Positions 46,354 through 56,763 of a DNA stretch of 64,000 bases are shown here, piece after piece. Within the stretch, counting starts at the first letter, position 1, and each line of letters begins with the position of its first letter. The notes below the pieces were generated by a model. That model made no database searches, had not been told where the DNA came from, and saw nothing but the letters and a program-made list of their open reading frames with translations. The stretch lies in contig JAUKUA010000003.1 of NCBI GenBank assembly GCA_030549175.1, positions 2,232,001 through 2,296,000 on the forward strand, given 5' to 3'. This DNA is from Lasiosphaeris hirsuta (taxonomy: Eukaryota; Ascomycota; Sordariomycetes; Sordariales; Lasiosphaeriaceae). The position numbers were made by a program, and so were the translations under genes.

Positions 46354-48436
46354 GACATGGCCCTCGAGGGCTAAGATGGTTGGCTTCTCTGGTCGGATCC
46401 GACCATATCTTCCGACCGTTTTCGATTCGTTGTAAATGTTACACTTGCGAGATCCTGTTGGATGGCATTCGATATCCGCCTCGACATCTGGCAATACACG
46501 GCGCTTCCTAGAAGCAAAGCAAATTCATTGTCCAGATTCTCGGCATTAATTTCGACTCAAGCTCGCGCGGAAACCACTCGATCTCGGTGTCCTTTCGAGT
46601 GCTAGTATCCACGCCTGTCAATGTCCGGGCTACTATGCCGACCCCTTTGGCGGTTCGGTTTCTGTCATCAGGAACTCTACTTGGTCTCATCGCCTTTCCC
46701 AGGCGGGAGAGGCAGTCTTGGACACTGGAACCTCCAGGATGCCGCGACAATGTTTACGACCGGAAAAAAAAAAAAAAGCTAACAGCCAACTCATAACGAC
46801 ATGATGAGACACATGACTTCTATTCCCGCAGCAACTCGGATTCCCTTGCGTTTTTTTTTCCTTCCTTTTCATCTTGCCTAGAGGCAAGAATAGGTTTCCC
46901 GCATTGATGGTTGGCGAGCTCGTCTTTCCATTGGCGTTCGGCAGAGCGATTGCGCAGGGCATTGGGAGTCATGGCTAGATGACCAGAAGGGGTTCAGGCG
47001 TCTACCGCAAGGGCATGGATATCCTCGGAACATACTTTCTAGGGGGGCTCATGTATGCGTATTAATTCTGCTTTTAGATGGCGCCGGGAGTGTCGGATCT
47101 TTTCATTTCCTTCTGAAAATGAGAAATACTAAGCATCCCAGGGTGGTTGTCTCTCGACTTTAGGTAGCCGGAGCAACAATAGAAAATGGTACAAAAGTTC
47201 TTAATCATTCTTTTTCGTTTCTTTAAGAATTTCCTTGATGCGTATTGACGTTATGAAGCGTCGCATGCATCTTGGCAGCGAAAGCTAGTTCTGTAATGCT
47301 GTTTTCCCTTGGTGTTCAAATTCTATACATGAATATGCTAGGCACAATCCTTCGCGCCCTTAGTCATGTGTAGCCGCGTTGCACCTTCGCCGCAACAATC
47401 ATCACACAGTGTCACATTTTGAGTGTTGCAATTTGGCTACAATTTTGTCTCTTGTGGTGAACTCACTCCTCTGTGACAACACTGGATGAGCGAGAATCAG
47501 CTGGTACAGACTTGGGTCCGTCTTTTTAATTGGCAGTCGCGATCGTCAGGCACAAGGTTTTGGTTCCTGGCTCCCTGCCTGCCGGAACTTTTGTGCAGGA
47601 CAAAGTGCCTTGGTGATAAACATTAGCGCTAAGCCTTTTATGGTAATCCAACTTCCATCTGCCCCGCTCCTGGAGTTGGTCTTGCAGTGGGGCTCCGCGG
47701 ACAGCTGTCAGCCACACTCCCCTCACCCGCCATCGTTGTGTCCCGGCTAAATGTTGGCTTCTGTCAAAAGACGCTAAACCTACAATACCATACATACCCC
47801 ACAGCACTCCAATTACCCCCCCCCCCCACTGCACCTCAACCGCTATTACCTCAGTTTGGTTGGAGTTGGGGCTGAAGAGGTGCGCGAAAAAAAAAATCTC
47901 GAAAATAGACCCATAAAACTTTCGCCTTCCGGTTGCCGGCGAGCCATTCCCAGCTTGGAGCTCTTCTTCGAGGAGTGTCCCCTTTTTCATGGTACTCCCT
48001 CCCCAGACCAATCCACCTCCACAATCTCGTTACGCTACTGACTTCGCCCTTTGGCAAACCAGAGGTCATTCGTTAATTGACCCTTCAAACTGCCCATTGA
48101 CTGAAAGAAGGCGCGATGTTGTCGTTCTAGCCGGTTGAGTCCCAATCCAAATATACCGCGCTAAGCTTTTTCTCGCGTAATAAACATTGAACCTTTTTCT
48201 CTCACTCCTCCGATACCTCGCGATTTCCAACACAAGCATCGCGCAATTGACTCACTCCTCCCGCCGAGCAAAGCACCCCGCCTTTTGTGACGCGATATCG
48301 GTGAGGCCCATCACTCACTCTAACCGTTACCGACAACATCGTCGCTACCTTTATCGACCACCAGTAACGTCGCCCCTTCCTTGACATTAGGCGACTGTGA
48401 ATCGCTTTTCGCGCCGCCAGATCGAAGCAGCCCATC
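46354..48436. other. Intergenic, cyclin 3' flank and carrier promoter
   Basis: Just over 2 kb between two plus-strand genes. It has AT-rich and T-rich parts (an A-run near 46767-46778 and a T-run near 46851). The frames are short and do not look coding. The part near 48300-48436 is likely the 5' leader of the carrier gene. Confidence 0.5.
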
Positions 48437-50868
48437 ATGTCCAAGGTCGCAACAGTGAAGGAGGCCGTCAAGGGCACCCTTATCGGCACCCAAGAAGCCA
48501 CCCCAGAAGCTGCGCAGCTCTCGGCCCAGACCAAGGCCCGTTTCAACACCCATGCGATCAAGGATGACGAGACTGGCGAATTATGCTTGGGACCCGAGCA
48601 GTTCATTGATGCCGTTGCGCCACCTGAGGAAGATTATGTAAGTAGAGGCGTTACCATACTCTAAAGCCCTCGCTGCTCTGCGCGGAAGGCCCTTGGTTCT
48701 ATCCTATAGGCCTTGCTGCTGTCCGAAAGGGCCTCTTTACGCTGCTTTGACCTCTTCCTTGGTGTTCTGGAGGTCTCTACTAGCCCATGTATACCTCTAT
48801 TCTGAAGCTGCAAAGGCCTTTTTAGACCATTCATACCTCTTGACAATCAGGGATAACGGCTAACTCACTGATGGGAATAAACAGCACAAGATCAAACGCG
48901 AGCAGTACTCGATTCTCTTCCGTGTCGCCGACCGAAACAACAAGGGAAAGGTGACCATTGGAGACTGGGCCTACTTTGAGAACCTCCTGAATAAGCCCGA
49001 TGCCGAGTATGAGATCGCTTTTCGTCTTTTCGATGTCGAGCGCCTCGGCACAGTCAAGTACGTCGATTTCCGCCGGCTATATGAGCTGAACAAGGGACCT
49101 GACAGCATCCCCTTCGATTGGGATTGCGAGTGGGCACAGCTGTACATTGGCAGCAAGACCAAGAGGCATAGCATGGACTACCAACAGTTTTCCCAGATGC
49201 TGCGTGGCCTGCAGGGTGAGAGAATCAGACAGGCCTTCCAGCTGTTTGATAAGGATGGTGATGGCTTCATTGAGCCTGAGGATTTTGAGCGCATCATCAT
49301 GGAAACCTCAAAGCATAAGCTCTCAGACCACCTCCTCGACCACCTGCACACTCTCTGCAACATTTCAAAGGGCAGCAAGATTTCCTATGCCAACGTTCGA
49401 GCCTTCCAGAATATGATCAAAGAGATGGATTTGGTAGAACTCATTGTCCGTCGTGCCTGCTCCAAGAGCCCGGATGGCAAGATCACCCGGACCGAGTTTC
49501 TCAACCAGGCGGCAAAAATCACACGCTTCTCCCTTTTCACTCCCATGGAAGCTGACATTATTTTCCACTTTGCCGGCCTCGATGAGCCCTCCGGTAGGCT
49601 GGGCCTTCGCGACTTCTCAAAGGTCCTAGATCCTGCGTGGAGAAGTCGTGACGAAGTTGACGCCGGCAGTCGCGTCCCTGCCCAGGCCAAGACCGGTTTT
49701 CAACAATTCCTTGGTCAAGCCCTCGAGTCTGGTTATGGCTTCGCTCTTGGAAGTGTCGCGGGCGCATTCGGCGCATTCATGGTATACCCAATTGATCTCG
49801 TCAAGACCAGAATGCAGAACCAAAGAAGTGGAGCGCCAGGGCAGAAGCTATACACCAACTCGCTTGACTGCTTCAAGAAGGTCATACGCAATGAGGGCTT
49901 CAAGGGTTTGTACTCTGGCGTCTTGCCGCAGCTGGTTGGCGTCGCCCCTGAGAAGGCCATTAAGCTCACAGTGAATGACTTGGTGCGCCGGTACTTTACC
50001 GATAAGCAGGGGTCGATCTATTGGGGCAACGAGGTAGTCGCCGGTGGCACTGCTGGCGCCTGTCAAGTCGTATGTATACCCCCCTCCCACTCAACACTTC
50101 TGTCGGAGTGCGAAGCTGACCAACTCTGCACAGGTCTTCACAAACCCCTTGGAGATTGTCAAGATCCGTCTTCAGGTCCAGGGCGAGGTCTCCAAGAGTG
50201 TCGAAGGTGCGCCAAAGCGCTCTGCCATGTGGATTGTTCGTAACCTCGGTCTGGTCGGACTGTACAAAGGTGCATCGGCGTGTCTTCTTCGTGATGTGCC
50301 GTTCTCAGCCATCTATTTCCCCACCTATTCTCACCTGAAGAAAGACCTCTTTGGTGAATCGTCGACAAAGAAGCTCGGCGTCCTTCAGCTTCTGACCGCG
50401 GGTGCTATCGCAGGCATGCCGGCCGCATATCTCACTACCCCCTGCGATGTAATCAAGACCCGACTCCAGGTTGAGGCACGGAAGGGCGATACAACTTACA
50501 CTGGCCTCCGACACGCAGCAAAGACAATTTGGAAGGAGGAGGGCTTCCGGGCCTTCTTCAAGGGTGGGCCGGCTCGTATTATGCGGTCCTCCCCTCAGTT
50601 CGGCTTTACGCTCGCTGCGTATGAGCTGCTCCAGACTATGCTGCCATATCCCGGCAAGGCCCCGGAGCTGAAGTCGCATGCCGAGGTCCTCCCTTCGTTG
50701 AAGGAGAAGTTTGTGGACAGCCCCTTCTCACGTTCGCGGAATGCGTTGAAGATTTTGCTGGACCTGGATGAGGAGTTCGGTAGGTCGACGCTGGGCCCTA
50801 ATGAGAAGGGTTGGCAGGTTTTGCCTGGTTGGATGGGAGGCAAGGGAAAGGGTGTTGGGACTTCCTAG
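48437..50868 (+). CDS. agc1: Mitochondrial aspartate/glutamate carrier (AGC/aralar type)
   Basis: Three exons (introns 48638-48884 and 50070-50133) encode 706 residues. The N-terminal half is a regulatory EF-hand region; one canonical loop is [12 protein letters not shown], with further degenerate hands. The C-terminal half is a mitochondrial carrier with three PX[DE]XX[KR] signatures: [16 protein letters not shown] and PCDVIKTR. The EF-hand plus carrier layout is diagnostic of the calcium-sensitive AGC subfamily (human citrin/aralar), which exchanges mitochondrial aspartate for cytosolic glutamate plus a proton in the inner membrane and supports the malate-aspartate shuttle. Yeast Agc1 has a divergent N-terminus, but filamentous fungi keep EF-hands. 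The first intron, at 247 nt, is about four times longer than most here and consists mainly of a 21-bp repeat array. Confidence 0.95.
48651..48839 (-). repeat. 21-bp degenerate minisatellite in agc1 intron 1
   Basis: Nine consecutive units of exactly 21 bp, read on the minus strand, start with forms such as GAGGTATGAATGG, GGCCTTTGCAGC, AGACCTCCAGAAC, AGGCCCTTTCGG and GGGCCTTCCGCG. They share a GGCCTTT-like core followed by A-rich ends. They fill most of the first intron of the carrier gene and keep period despite strong divergence. In one minus frame they give 7-residue pseudo-repeats ([14 protein letters not shown]) interrupted by stops. Confidence 0.75.
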
Positions 50869-51443
50869 TAATAAGTGTCCAATGCCACCCCCCCTTTGCC
50901 CCCTCAATGGGTAGCCGGGGGGACATTAAGTTTTTTCTTCCTCGGTCACTTTTAATTTTGCATTTGCATATGCGCATATAGGGTAGCAGCAGCAGGCGTT
51001 TTTACTGGGATACAGGGCGGCAGATCTCTTTGTTCTTTTTGTTTTACATTTTCATGGCATCAAGTCATGTGTTGATCAGATCCCCGCGGGCTGATATTTC
51101 GGCGTTCCGTTGTAAAATGACTTTCATTTGTATTTCTTTATTCGATGTAGATACGGCTTTCACCCATTCTCTCGTTCATTAAACCAACTTGAGAGAGGAA
51201 AACTGGGTAGACAAAACGGAAAGCCTAGAGGACTTTTAGATTCTGTAGACCAGGAGTTCGGGGAAAGAAGCGTCATTGAGTTGCAAATGTGATGTCAGTC
51301 ACCTCGCAAAACCGCTTCGTCCTGTGATCTCGGGAGCGCATCAACCATGATAACCCAATTTAACTTTCAGCAAGGCACACCCTGCCCACACCCACATTCG
51401 GCCCAGGCTTCCGTGGTATGCTCCTTTAAGCCGATGGTCAACT
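50869..51443. other. 3' flank of agc1
   Basis: An AT-rich, T-rich region after the carrier stop codon and before the end of the F-box-like remnant. No gene is seen. Confidence 0.55.
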
Positions 51444-51976
51444 CTAGCACCAGCCCCTCAACCTCTTCCTCTCCCCCTTCTTGACACAGACATATCCCCC
51501 ATACCGCCCAAACTCGCCGTCATCCCCCACCCCATCCCTCTCATCCAGCCCCTCCCCCTCCCCGGTCCACCCCTGCCTCCACCCATCCGGCACAGGCATC
51601 CTCATCAGCCCGACCAGCCATACGACATAACCTTCGAAGCCGGGGGGTACGCCTAGGACCCGCGGCCAGCGCACGCCGCGGACACCTTCGAAGCGGCGGA
51701 GGACATCAGCGCCGACGCCGCCCATAAAGGTAGCTTGCCCTATTTGGTAATATTAACAATACCTCCTTTACCAGGGGGCCGGGTGGAGAATGGGGAGGAG
51801 GGAGATGGCTGTGATGCAAGGAGAGCAGGAGGGAACCAAGAGCGAAGCCGGGGTACAGCTGGTTTCAGCTTGGGATTTGTTGCGGCAGGTGAAGGGAGAG
51901 CAAGTAGGAGGTTATAGATGTCAAGCCGAATCTCCAGGGGCAAGGAGAGAAGGGATAGTTGCTGTTCTTCGGCCAT
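51444..51976 (-). pseudogene. Remnant of a fungal F-box-like (2EXR type) gene
   Basis: The N-terminal frame (ATG at 51976) reads MAEEQQLSLLSLPLEIRLDI, which matches the fungal F-box-like opening LPLEIRxxIY. That frame then runs into a stop near 51740. The rest of the domain continues in other frames: one gives TAISLLPILH, similar to the conserved 'EAxxLLY' segment, and another gives GQATFMGGVGADVLRRFEGV to the end at 51444. No credible intron of normal size joins them (the only GT-AG option is about 32 nt). It is best read as a frameshifted remnant. Such genes form large, fast-turning families in filamentous fungi, with unknown roles. Confidence 0.55.
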
Positions 51977-53301
51977 CTGTGACTGTTTCTGAAGCAAGAA
52001 GGGGGAGCAGTGATGTAATATTGCGGGTCACCTTGTGTGCCTAGGTTACGAATTGAAATGTAAAACCTCAGCTCCTTGAGGAAGGCGTAGAAGGGAATAC
52101 AGCCGAATAGCTGTAGTGTAGAAGTAAAACGCAATGTCAAGTCTATGGAGAAGAAACTTAACGTAGAAGAGAAGATGCTGTGGCGGCGAGGCAGGCAATT
52201 ATGGTGATCGAAATACCCTACTTAGACTCACTCGACACCTACAACAAAGAGAAAGAGAGTTCCAGCTCTCCACAAAAGCAGCTCTCCCCAGCCGGCACTT
52301 CCTCCTTCCTTGCGGTGGCGAGTCGTGCAGGCGCAGGGATGAATGCTGAAGGCATCAACACTGAGTTGCCCAACTTGGTTGCGAACAACTTGAACTGTGC
52401 CTCTTCTCATGACTCTGCGGCGTCCAGCATGGAGAAGCTAGACCCCAACAGGCCCAACAAAGCCAATCCGAGCAAGGTTGCGACGGTAGTGATGGAGGTC
52501 AGCGCCGTCCTCTATCTCCTCGCGTCGCCCATCTTAACCTTCAATAGCGGGACCAGCGAAGTCGGCATGAGGCATGGTAGGCTGAGGGGCTTTGATCGCT
52601 GCTTTTCGGCCGGTCATGTCGTAACACCCTCTTTGGTGGCCCGGCGTCATCGATCGGGCCGCCATTGGACGGCACGCCGAGGTAAGCAGCCAGAATGGAG
52701 ACTGGCGCGAGTGCGCCGACGAATGAACCCCTCCATCACCGAGGGCAGTGGCTTCAGTGCTAATCGACTTTGAAGAAGCGAGGCAGACAAGAGGGTGTGC
52801 TCGAGGGGATCAGATTCCAAAGTCTAGAACCCGTCCTTGACAGTGCATTTTAGTGCATCTCTACGTCGGCTATCGCTATCGGCACGACACCTGGCAACGG
52901 GAACAAGCTATGCACATGAGATGACGCGCATGCAGAAGAACCCACATGCCGTGTCTTGAAAACCCGGAAACGGCCCGCGCTGCAAACTATCGGGCGCTCC
53001 GCATAGACTAGGGTTTGCAGGGTTAGGGTTGTATATGCTCGGGACACACTACCTTTATTCCCCGCGTCGTTGCCGGAGTCGCGCGCTCGTATGGTGTCGC
53101 GCTATTGCGCCATCGTCTGTGCTCGTGATCCCTGTCATAGGTAGCGTTTTGTTGGTTGGCTAGGTGCTAGTCCACAAACGCCGTGTGAACACTCCTCCGT
53201 CACCGCGCAGGTCAGCCAAACTCGTTCTGGACATTCGTTCAACCCCCAAGATATCGATATAGCTTCCACCGATTGCTCGTTATCGTTTATCAGTTCTCAG
53301 C
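51977..53301. other. Intergenic, divergent flank before cystinosin-like gene
   Basis: About 1.3 kb upstream of the PQ-loop gene. A plus-strand frame of 197 codons at 52180-52773 exists, but it has no domain character and I do not support it. A telomere-repeat-like motif lies at 53008-53031. Confidence 0.5.
53008..53031. promoter_or_regulatory. Telobox-like motif upstream of cystinosin-type gene
   Basis: The stretch contains CTAGGGTTT and GTTAGGGTT a few bases apart, each overlapping the fungal telomere unit TTAGGG. It lies about 270 bp upstream of the start codon. Similar teloboxes occur in fungal promoters and are bound by Myb-type factors; function here is a guess. Confidence 0.4.
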
Positions 53302-54220
53302 ATGGTTGTCTTCGGCCCTCTGCAGGTCTTATCCGGCATCTTCGGATGGGTCTATTTCTTTGCATGGTCCTTAAGCTTCTACCCCCAGTCCATGCTCAAC
53401 TTCCGCCGACGGTCAACGAGTGGGACAACCGTCGATTTTCCCCTGATCAACTGTTTAGGTAACCCTTCCCTCCCCTACTGCTCCCCGTAGCTGTGGGCAT
53501 TGATATTGACACGAGGACGCGACAGGCTTCTTCGCCTACCTAGTCTCGAATGCCGCCTTCTTTTATTCGCCTCTCATTAGGGCCCAGTATGCGGCGCGAA
53601 ACAAGGGGCTAACACCTACTGTGCAATTCAACGACATCACCTTTGCTGCTCATGGCCTGCTGTTGTCGCTCGTAACAACTTCGCAGTATTTTTTCCCTGG
53701 TGTCTGGGGTTTTAGGCCCAGTCTCGGCAACCGACCCAGTCGAGTAATCCTGGGCATCTTCTTCGGCTCCATCGTCGGCGTTGCTGCCGTGCTGCTTGTC
53801 GTACTTCGCTCCCCCCTGCGCGATAGCCTGCAGGATGTCGCGGGTGCCTGGGTATGGCTGGACGCTATCTACGCCGTCTCGTATGTCAAACTGATCGTGA
53901 CGCTGGTCAAGTACACACCCCAGGTCGTGGTCAACTACCGCAACAGGTCGACCCAGGGTTGGAGCATATCGCAGATTCTTCTCGACTTCTGCGGCGGCAT
54001 TCTCAGCATTTCCCAGCAGGGAATCGACAGCTACATACAAGGTGACTGGTCGGGCATCACGGGGAACCCTGTCAAGTTCGCACTGGGCAACGTCTCCATG
54101 ATCTACGATCTGATCTTTATGACCCAGCACTATGTTCTCTATTCCGGGGTCGAGGCTAAGCCAGAGGAGAGCGAAGCGCTGCTTGGAAACAGCAATGACG
54201 AGGAATGGCGGGTCAACTGA
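53302..54220 (+). CDS. ers1: Cystinosin-type lysosomal/vacuolar cystine transporter (PQ-loop)
   Basis: Two exons (intron 53459-53525) encode 283 residues with seven hydrophobic segments. Both PQ-loop motifs of the cystinosin family are clear: [20 protein letters not shown] in the first repeat and [18 protein letters not shown] in the second. They are followed by [17 protein letters not shown] and [20 protein letters not shown]. Cystinosin exports cystine from the lysosome or vacuole with protons; the yeast counterpart is Ers1. The C-terminal tail contains an acidic dileucine motif (ESEALL), a plausible vacuolar sorting signal. The start at 53302 puts the first helix immediately at the N-terminus, as in fungal homologues. 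Confidence 0.93.
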
Positions 54221-54672
54221 AATTTGCACCAAATAACTATGCTATAGACAGTCGAAACATGGAACTCATACACCCCAACCCTGTCTGGTTTGTTTGTTAG
54301 CGCGGAACACCCGCCAAGAAGGTATTGAAGCCCCAAGAAGGTCTTTGCTGCATGAGACAACGGCATTCTGGCCTTTCGAAAGGCATATTTAGCTTTCAAC
54401 AAGGCCTTTCCACCATCAAAGAGGGCATTTGAGGCATTTGAAAAGTCTTTCCGTATCCATGGCGAGCCATCCTTTCTCACCACAAGGGTTGGATTGTATT
54501 CAGTTCCTTTGGCTCTGTTGCTCCATGGAAATCCGGAAGGAAGGGCCCACATCCTGGCAGAACAAGGCAGGTGTGGTTTGATCCAACGCCCATCACTAGT
54601 TCTGCAACAAAGGTCGCCCGCCAATTCCACAACATCGCCTGCTATTTACCACAATTCCCAACGCCCGTCACC
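54221..54672. other. Intergenic with 21-bp repeat array
   Basis: The gap between the cystinosin-type gene and the MDR gene. It is mostly the 21-bp repeat listed separately. A minus-strand frame crosses it and shows a heptad pattern (ALLKAKY, AFRKARM, PLSHAAK), so it may be a decayed fragment of a repeat-coding gene. Confidence 0.5.
54319..54465. repeat. 21-bp degenerate minisatellite, intergenic array
   Basis: Seven units of 21 bp, for example GGTCTTTGCTGC, CGGCATTCTGGCC, GGCATATTTAGC, GGCCTTTCCACC and GGCATTTGAGGC as unit starts. The start of each unit is GG(C/T)-N-TTT-like. On the minus strand an open frame passes through it with 7-residue periodicity. Confidence 0.8.
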
Positions 54673-55229
54673 ATGTCGGCCTGGCCTGAAGGAGTAGAAC
54701 CCCTGCGATCACTACAAGAGCTTCATTACAACGATGATAATTACCATGTTGAGGTAGCTCCTAGTCAATGGCCCGACCCTAGCACATTTCACCCCATGCA
54801 GCATGCGCATGTTGTACAAGTCCGCACGATAGCTTGGAGCGATAGTCCGGCGGAGTAGGATGCCGTTGCTGACAACAAACCACCCATTCCCGGGTTTGAC
54901 TGTATGCGTCTCTGATATCTCTTAGCGGGCTATGAAATCCTACTAACCCTACTTGGTAGTCACCGGCACCATCATCTCATCTCCCGGGGGCTCTCCATGC
55001 CCGCCAGGATCCCAAGTATAGTACGCCCTCCATTTTGATATGGGGGTTGGTACCTCCAAGCTAACAGAGTGACACATAGTGGCTATACTTCTAGGGAACG
55101 CCCCGGCAACGCTCGCCCATTCACATTAGTCCCACTTATGGAAATGGCATTGCGGCCTAGACTCTTAACATGGGAGGACTGCGCACCCATTCCTTACCCC
55201 TTTTTAACCGCCTACCAGGCTCTGGTATG

Positions 55230-55320
55230 TGCTCTTCACGCCCCTCGATAGGCCTTTGATATACACCGAGCGGCCTTTTGAATGCACTCCGAGAGGCTTT
55301 GAAGATACTCGGGGAGACTA
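55230..55320 (+). repeat. 21-bp degenerate minisatellite in MDR intron 3
   Basis: About four units, with starts GGCCTTTGATATACACC, GGCCTTTTGAATGCACTCC and GAGGCTTTGAAGATACTC. They read as DRPLIYT, ERPFECT and PRGFEDT in one frame. This is the clearest copy of the repeat consensus, and it makes intron 3 (114 nt) about twice the size of the two other introns of the gene. Confidence 0.8.
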
Positions 55321-56193
55321 CAGACTAATATCTTGCAGTTTGATACAGGGTTGCTTCAAGCTGGACAACATTACGCTGACTTCTACCCGAAACGTCTGTC
55401 CCAACAGACGCCAAATGGAGGAAAGCGTCTACTAATCACAGACGCGGCAGGGCCGGTTGGGTTCTGGGCCATTCAGCTCGCCCGGCTCACTGGCTGTGGC
55501 TGGATCACTGGTCTTGTAAGTCACGAAAGAGACAAAGCCCGTGTTTGTCTGTTAGGTGCTCACGAAGCCCTAAACAAAGCCCTCAGCGAAGGCAATATGC
55601 ACGAGTGGGCTCATAAAAAGTTCGACGTCATACTTGATTGCGAGGGTTTCGATACTCTGAAGGGCTGTTGGAAGGCTATCGCAAAGGATGGTCACATTTC
55701 CAGTACTGCTGAGCACCCCAAAGATTTCATGCCCGATGAAGCCAGCCAGGACATCAAAGCAACCTGGGTCCAGGCACGGCCTTGTGCGAACCAGCTTGCA
55801 CTGGCTACCCATCTCCTAAACTGCGGGATCCTGAAGCACCGCGTGCAAGGTGCTAGCAGCATCTTCGAGTGGGAAGAGCATGGGAAGGCATTGCACACAG
55901 CCTACTCCCTCTCCCCCGCCTCCGTGACTTTAAGAGTACGGAACGAAAACCCCCAAAACCTAATTCAATTATTCGCCAAGCACGACGATAGGGGCGTGGA
56001 AGATGGGAGCACACAGGCCATAACTCACAACTGGAACACATGGGCTAATGTCCGCCGGCCAGGCGTCAACTTCCAACACCCGCAAGGCATCAAGGCTAAT
56101 GCTAGCCGCCTCCACAAGCAAGGCTTCACGGCCGCCAAAGGGGTTGCCGAGGGTTCTCCTGCACAAAGTGCCATAGACCCTAAAGATGAAGTC

Positions 56194-56298
56194 GACGCTT
56201 TCAAAAAGGCGTTGGAGACCTTTCGAGATGCTCAGAGGGCCTACATGCAAGCTGCCAAGGTCTTGAGAGAAGCCGCCAAACCCCTGAGAGAAAAGACC
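56194..56298 (+). repeat. 21-bp repeat coding a heptad helix in the MDR tail
   Basis: Five in-frame units: GACGCTTTCAAAAAGGCG, GAGACCTTTCGAGATG, AGGGCCTACATGCAAG, AAGGTCTTGAGAGAAG and AAACCCCTGAGAGAAAAG as unit starts. They encode DAFKKAL, ETFRDAQ, RAYMQAA, KVLREAA and KPLREKT, an amphipathic helical heptad with an aromatic or leucine at position 3. Confidence 0.8.
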
Positions 56299-56616
56299 CC
56301 CCAGCCCATGCCATCGCCTCCGAACTCAGAAGCTGGCAGTAGCTCATCGGATATCGGGACCCTTCCTGACGCCGGAAAATCCAACTCTGACCCCAGTCTC
56401 GATCCGAAATGTAACGACAGCTTCAATCTAGAAGCGATTATATCTGACTTACCCGACCCATCCCAGCAAGCAGTATTCGGCGACTATCTTAACTCACTAG
56501 CCCAGATCGCCAACTCAGAGTCCGAGCGATTCCTCAGCCCCGAGTTCTCAGCCCACCTCGACGCCATGATAGGCAACACTAAGAGTGAAGATATTGTAGG
56601 AGGCCATGAAGGGGGA

Positions 56617-56700
56617 CAGGGAGGCATTTGAAGGAGACACAGGGAGGGATTGAAGGGGGAGCGTTTGGTCTTTTGTCCATAGATAAAGGGCATTTCTCTA
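56617..56700 (+). repeat. 21-bp degenerate minisatellite, 3' of MDR gene
   Basis: Four units overlap the stop codon of the MDR frame: AGGGAGGCATTTGAAGG, ACAGGGAGGGATTGAAGG, AGCGTTTGGTCTTTTG and AGATAAAGGGCATTTCTC. They keep the same period and GCATTTGA-like core as the other arrays. Confidence 0.7.
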
Positions 56701-56763
56701 GCGTTGCAACGAGTAACAATATTTTGAAGACATCATCACCATAATCGCTCACGACCCAGCGAC

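Larger units (their letters stand above)
54673..56631 (+). pseudogene. MDR-family quinone/zinc-type oxidoreductase with nonsense codon and heptad tail
   Basis: Introns at 54902-54959, 55021-55079 and 55225-55338 join in frame to a medium-chain dehydrogenase/reductase. Exon 1 covers the N-terminal GroES-like part, ADNKPPIPGFD precedes the first junction, then come RERPGNARPFTLVP, TWEDCAPIPYPFLTAYQAL and the nucleotide-binding segment LLITDAAGPVGFWAIQLARL. However, TAG at 54856-54858 interrupts the conserved N-terminal region (between SPAE and DAVADNK), and no intron can remove it. CAG to TAG is a typical C-to-T change. After the catalytic part the frame continues for about 240 residues with no MDR counterpart, including a heptad helix (residues 430-464 region: AFKKALETFRDAQRAYMQAA) and an acidic Ser-rich end. 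It is a likely pseudogene, or an allele truncated after 61 residues; read-through cannot be ruled out. Confidence 0.72.

Noticed and set aside
47526..48011. 161-codon minus-strand frame upstream of agc1
   Set aside because: It lies in the likely promoter region of agc1, runs through a C-tract and has no domain character.
52180..52773. 197-codon plus-strand frame upstream of the cystinosin-type gene
   Set aside because: It opens plausibly but has no recognisable domain and drifts into Arg-rich sequence; support is insufficient for a feature.
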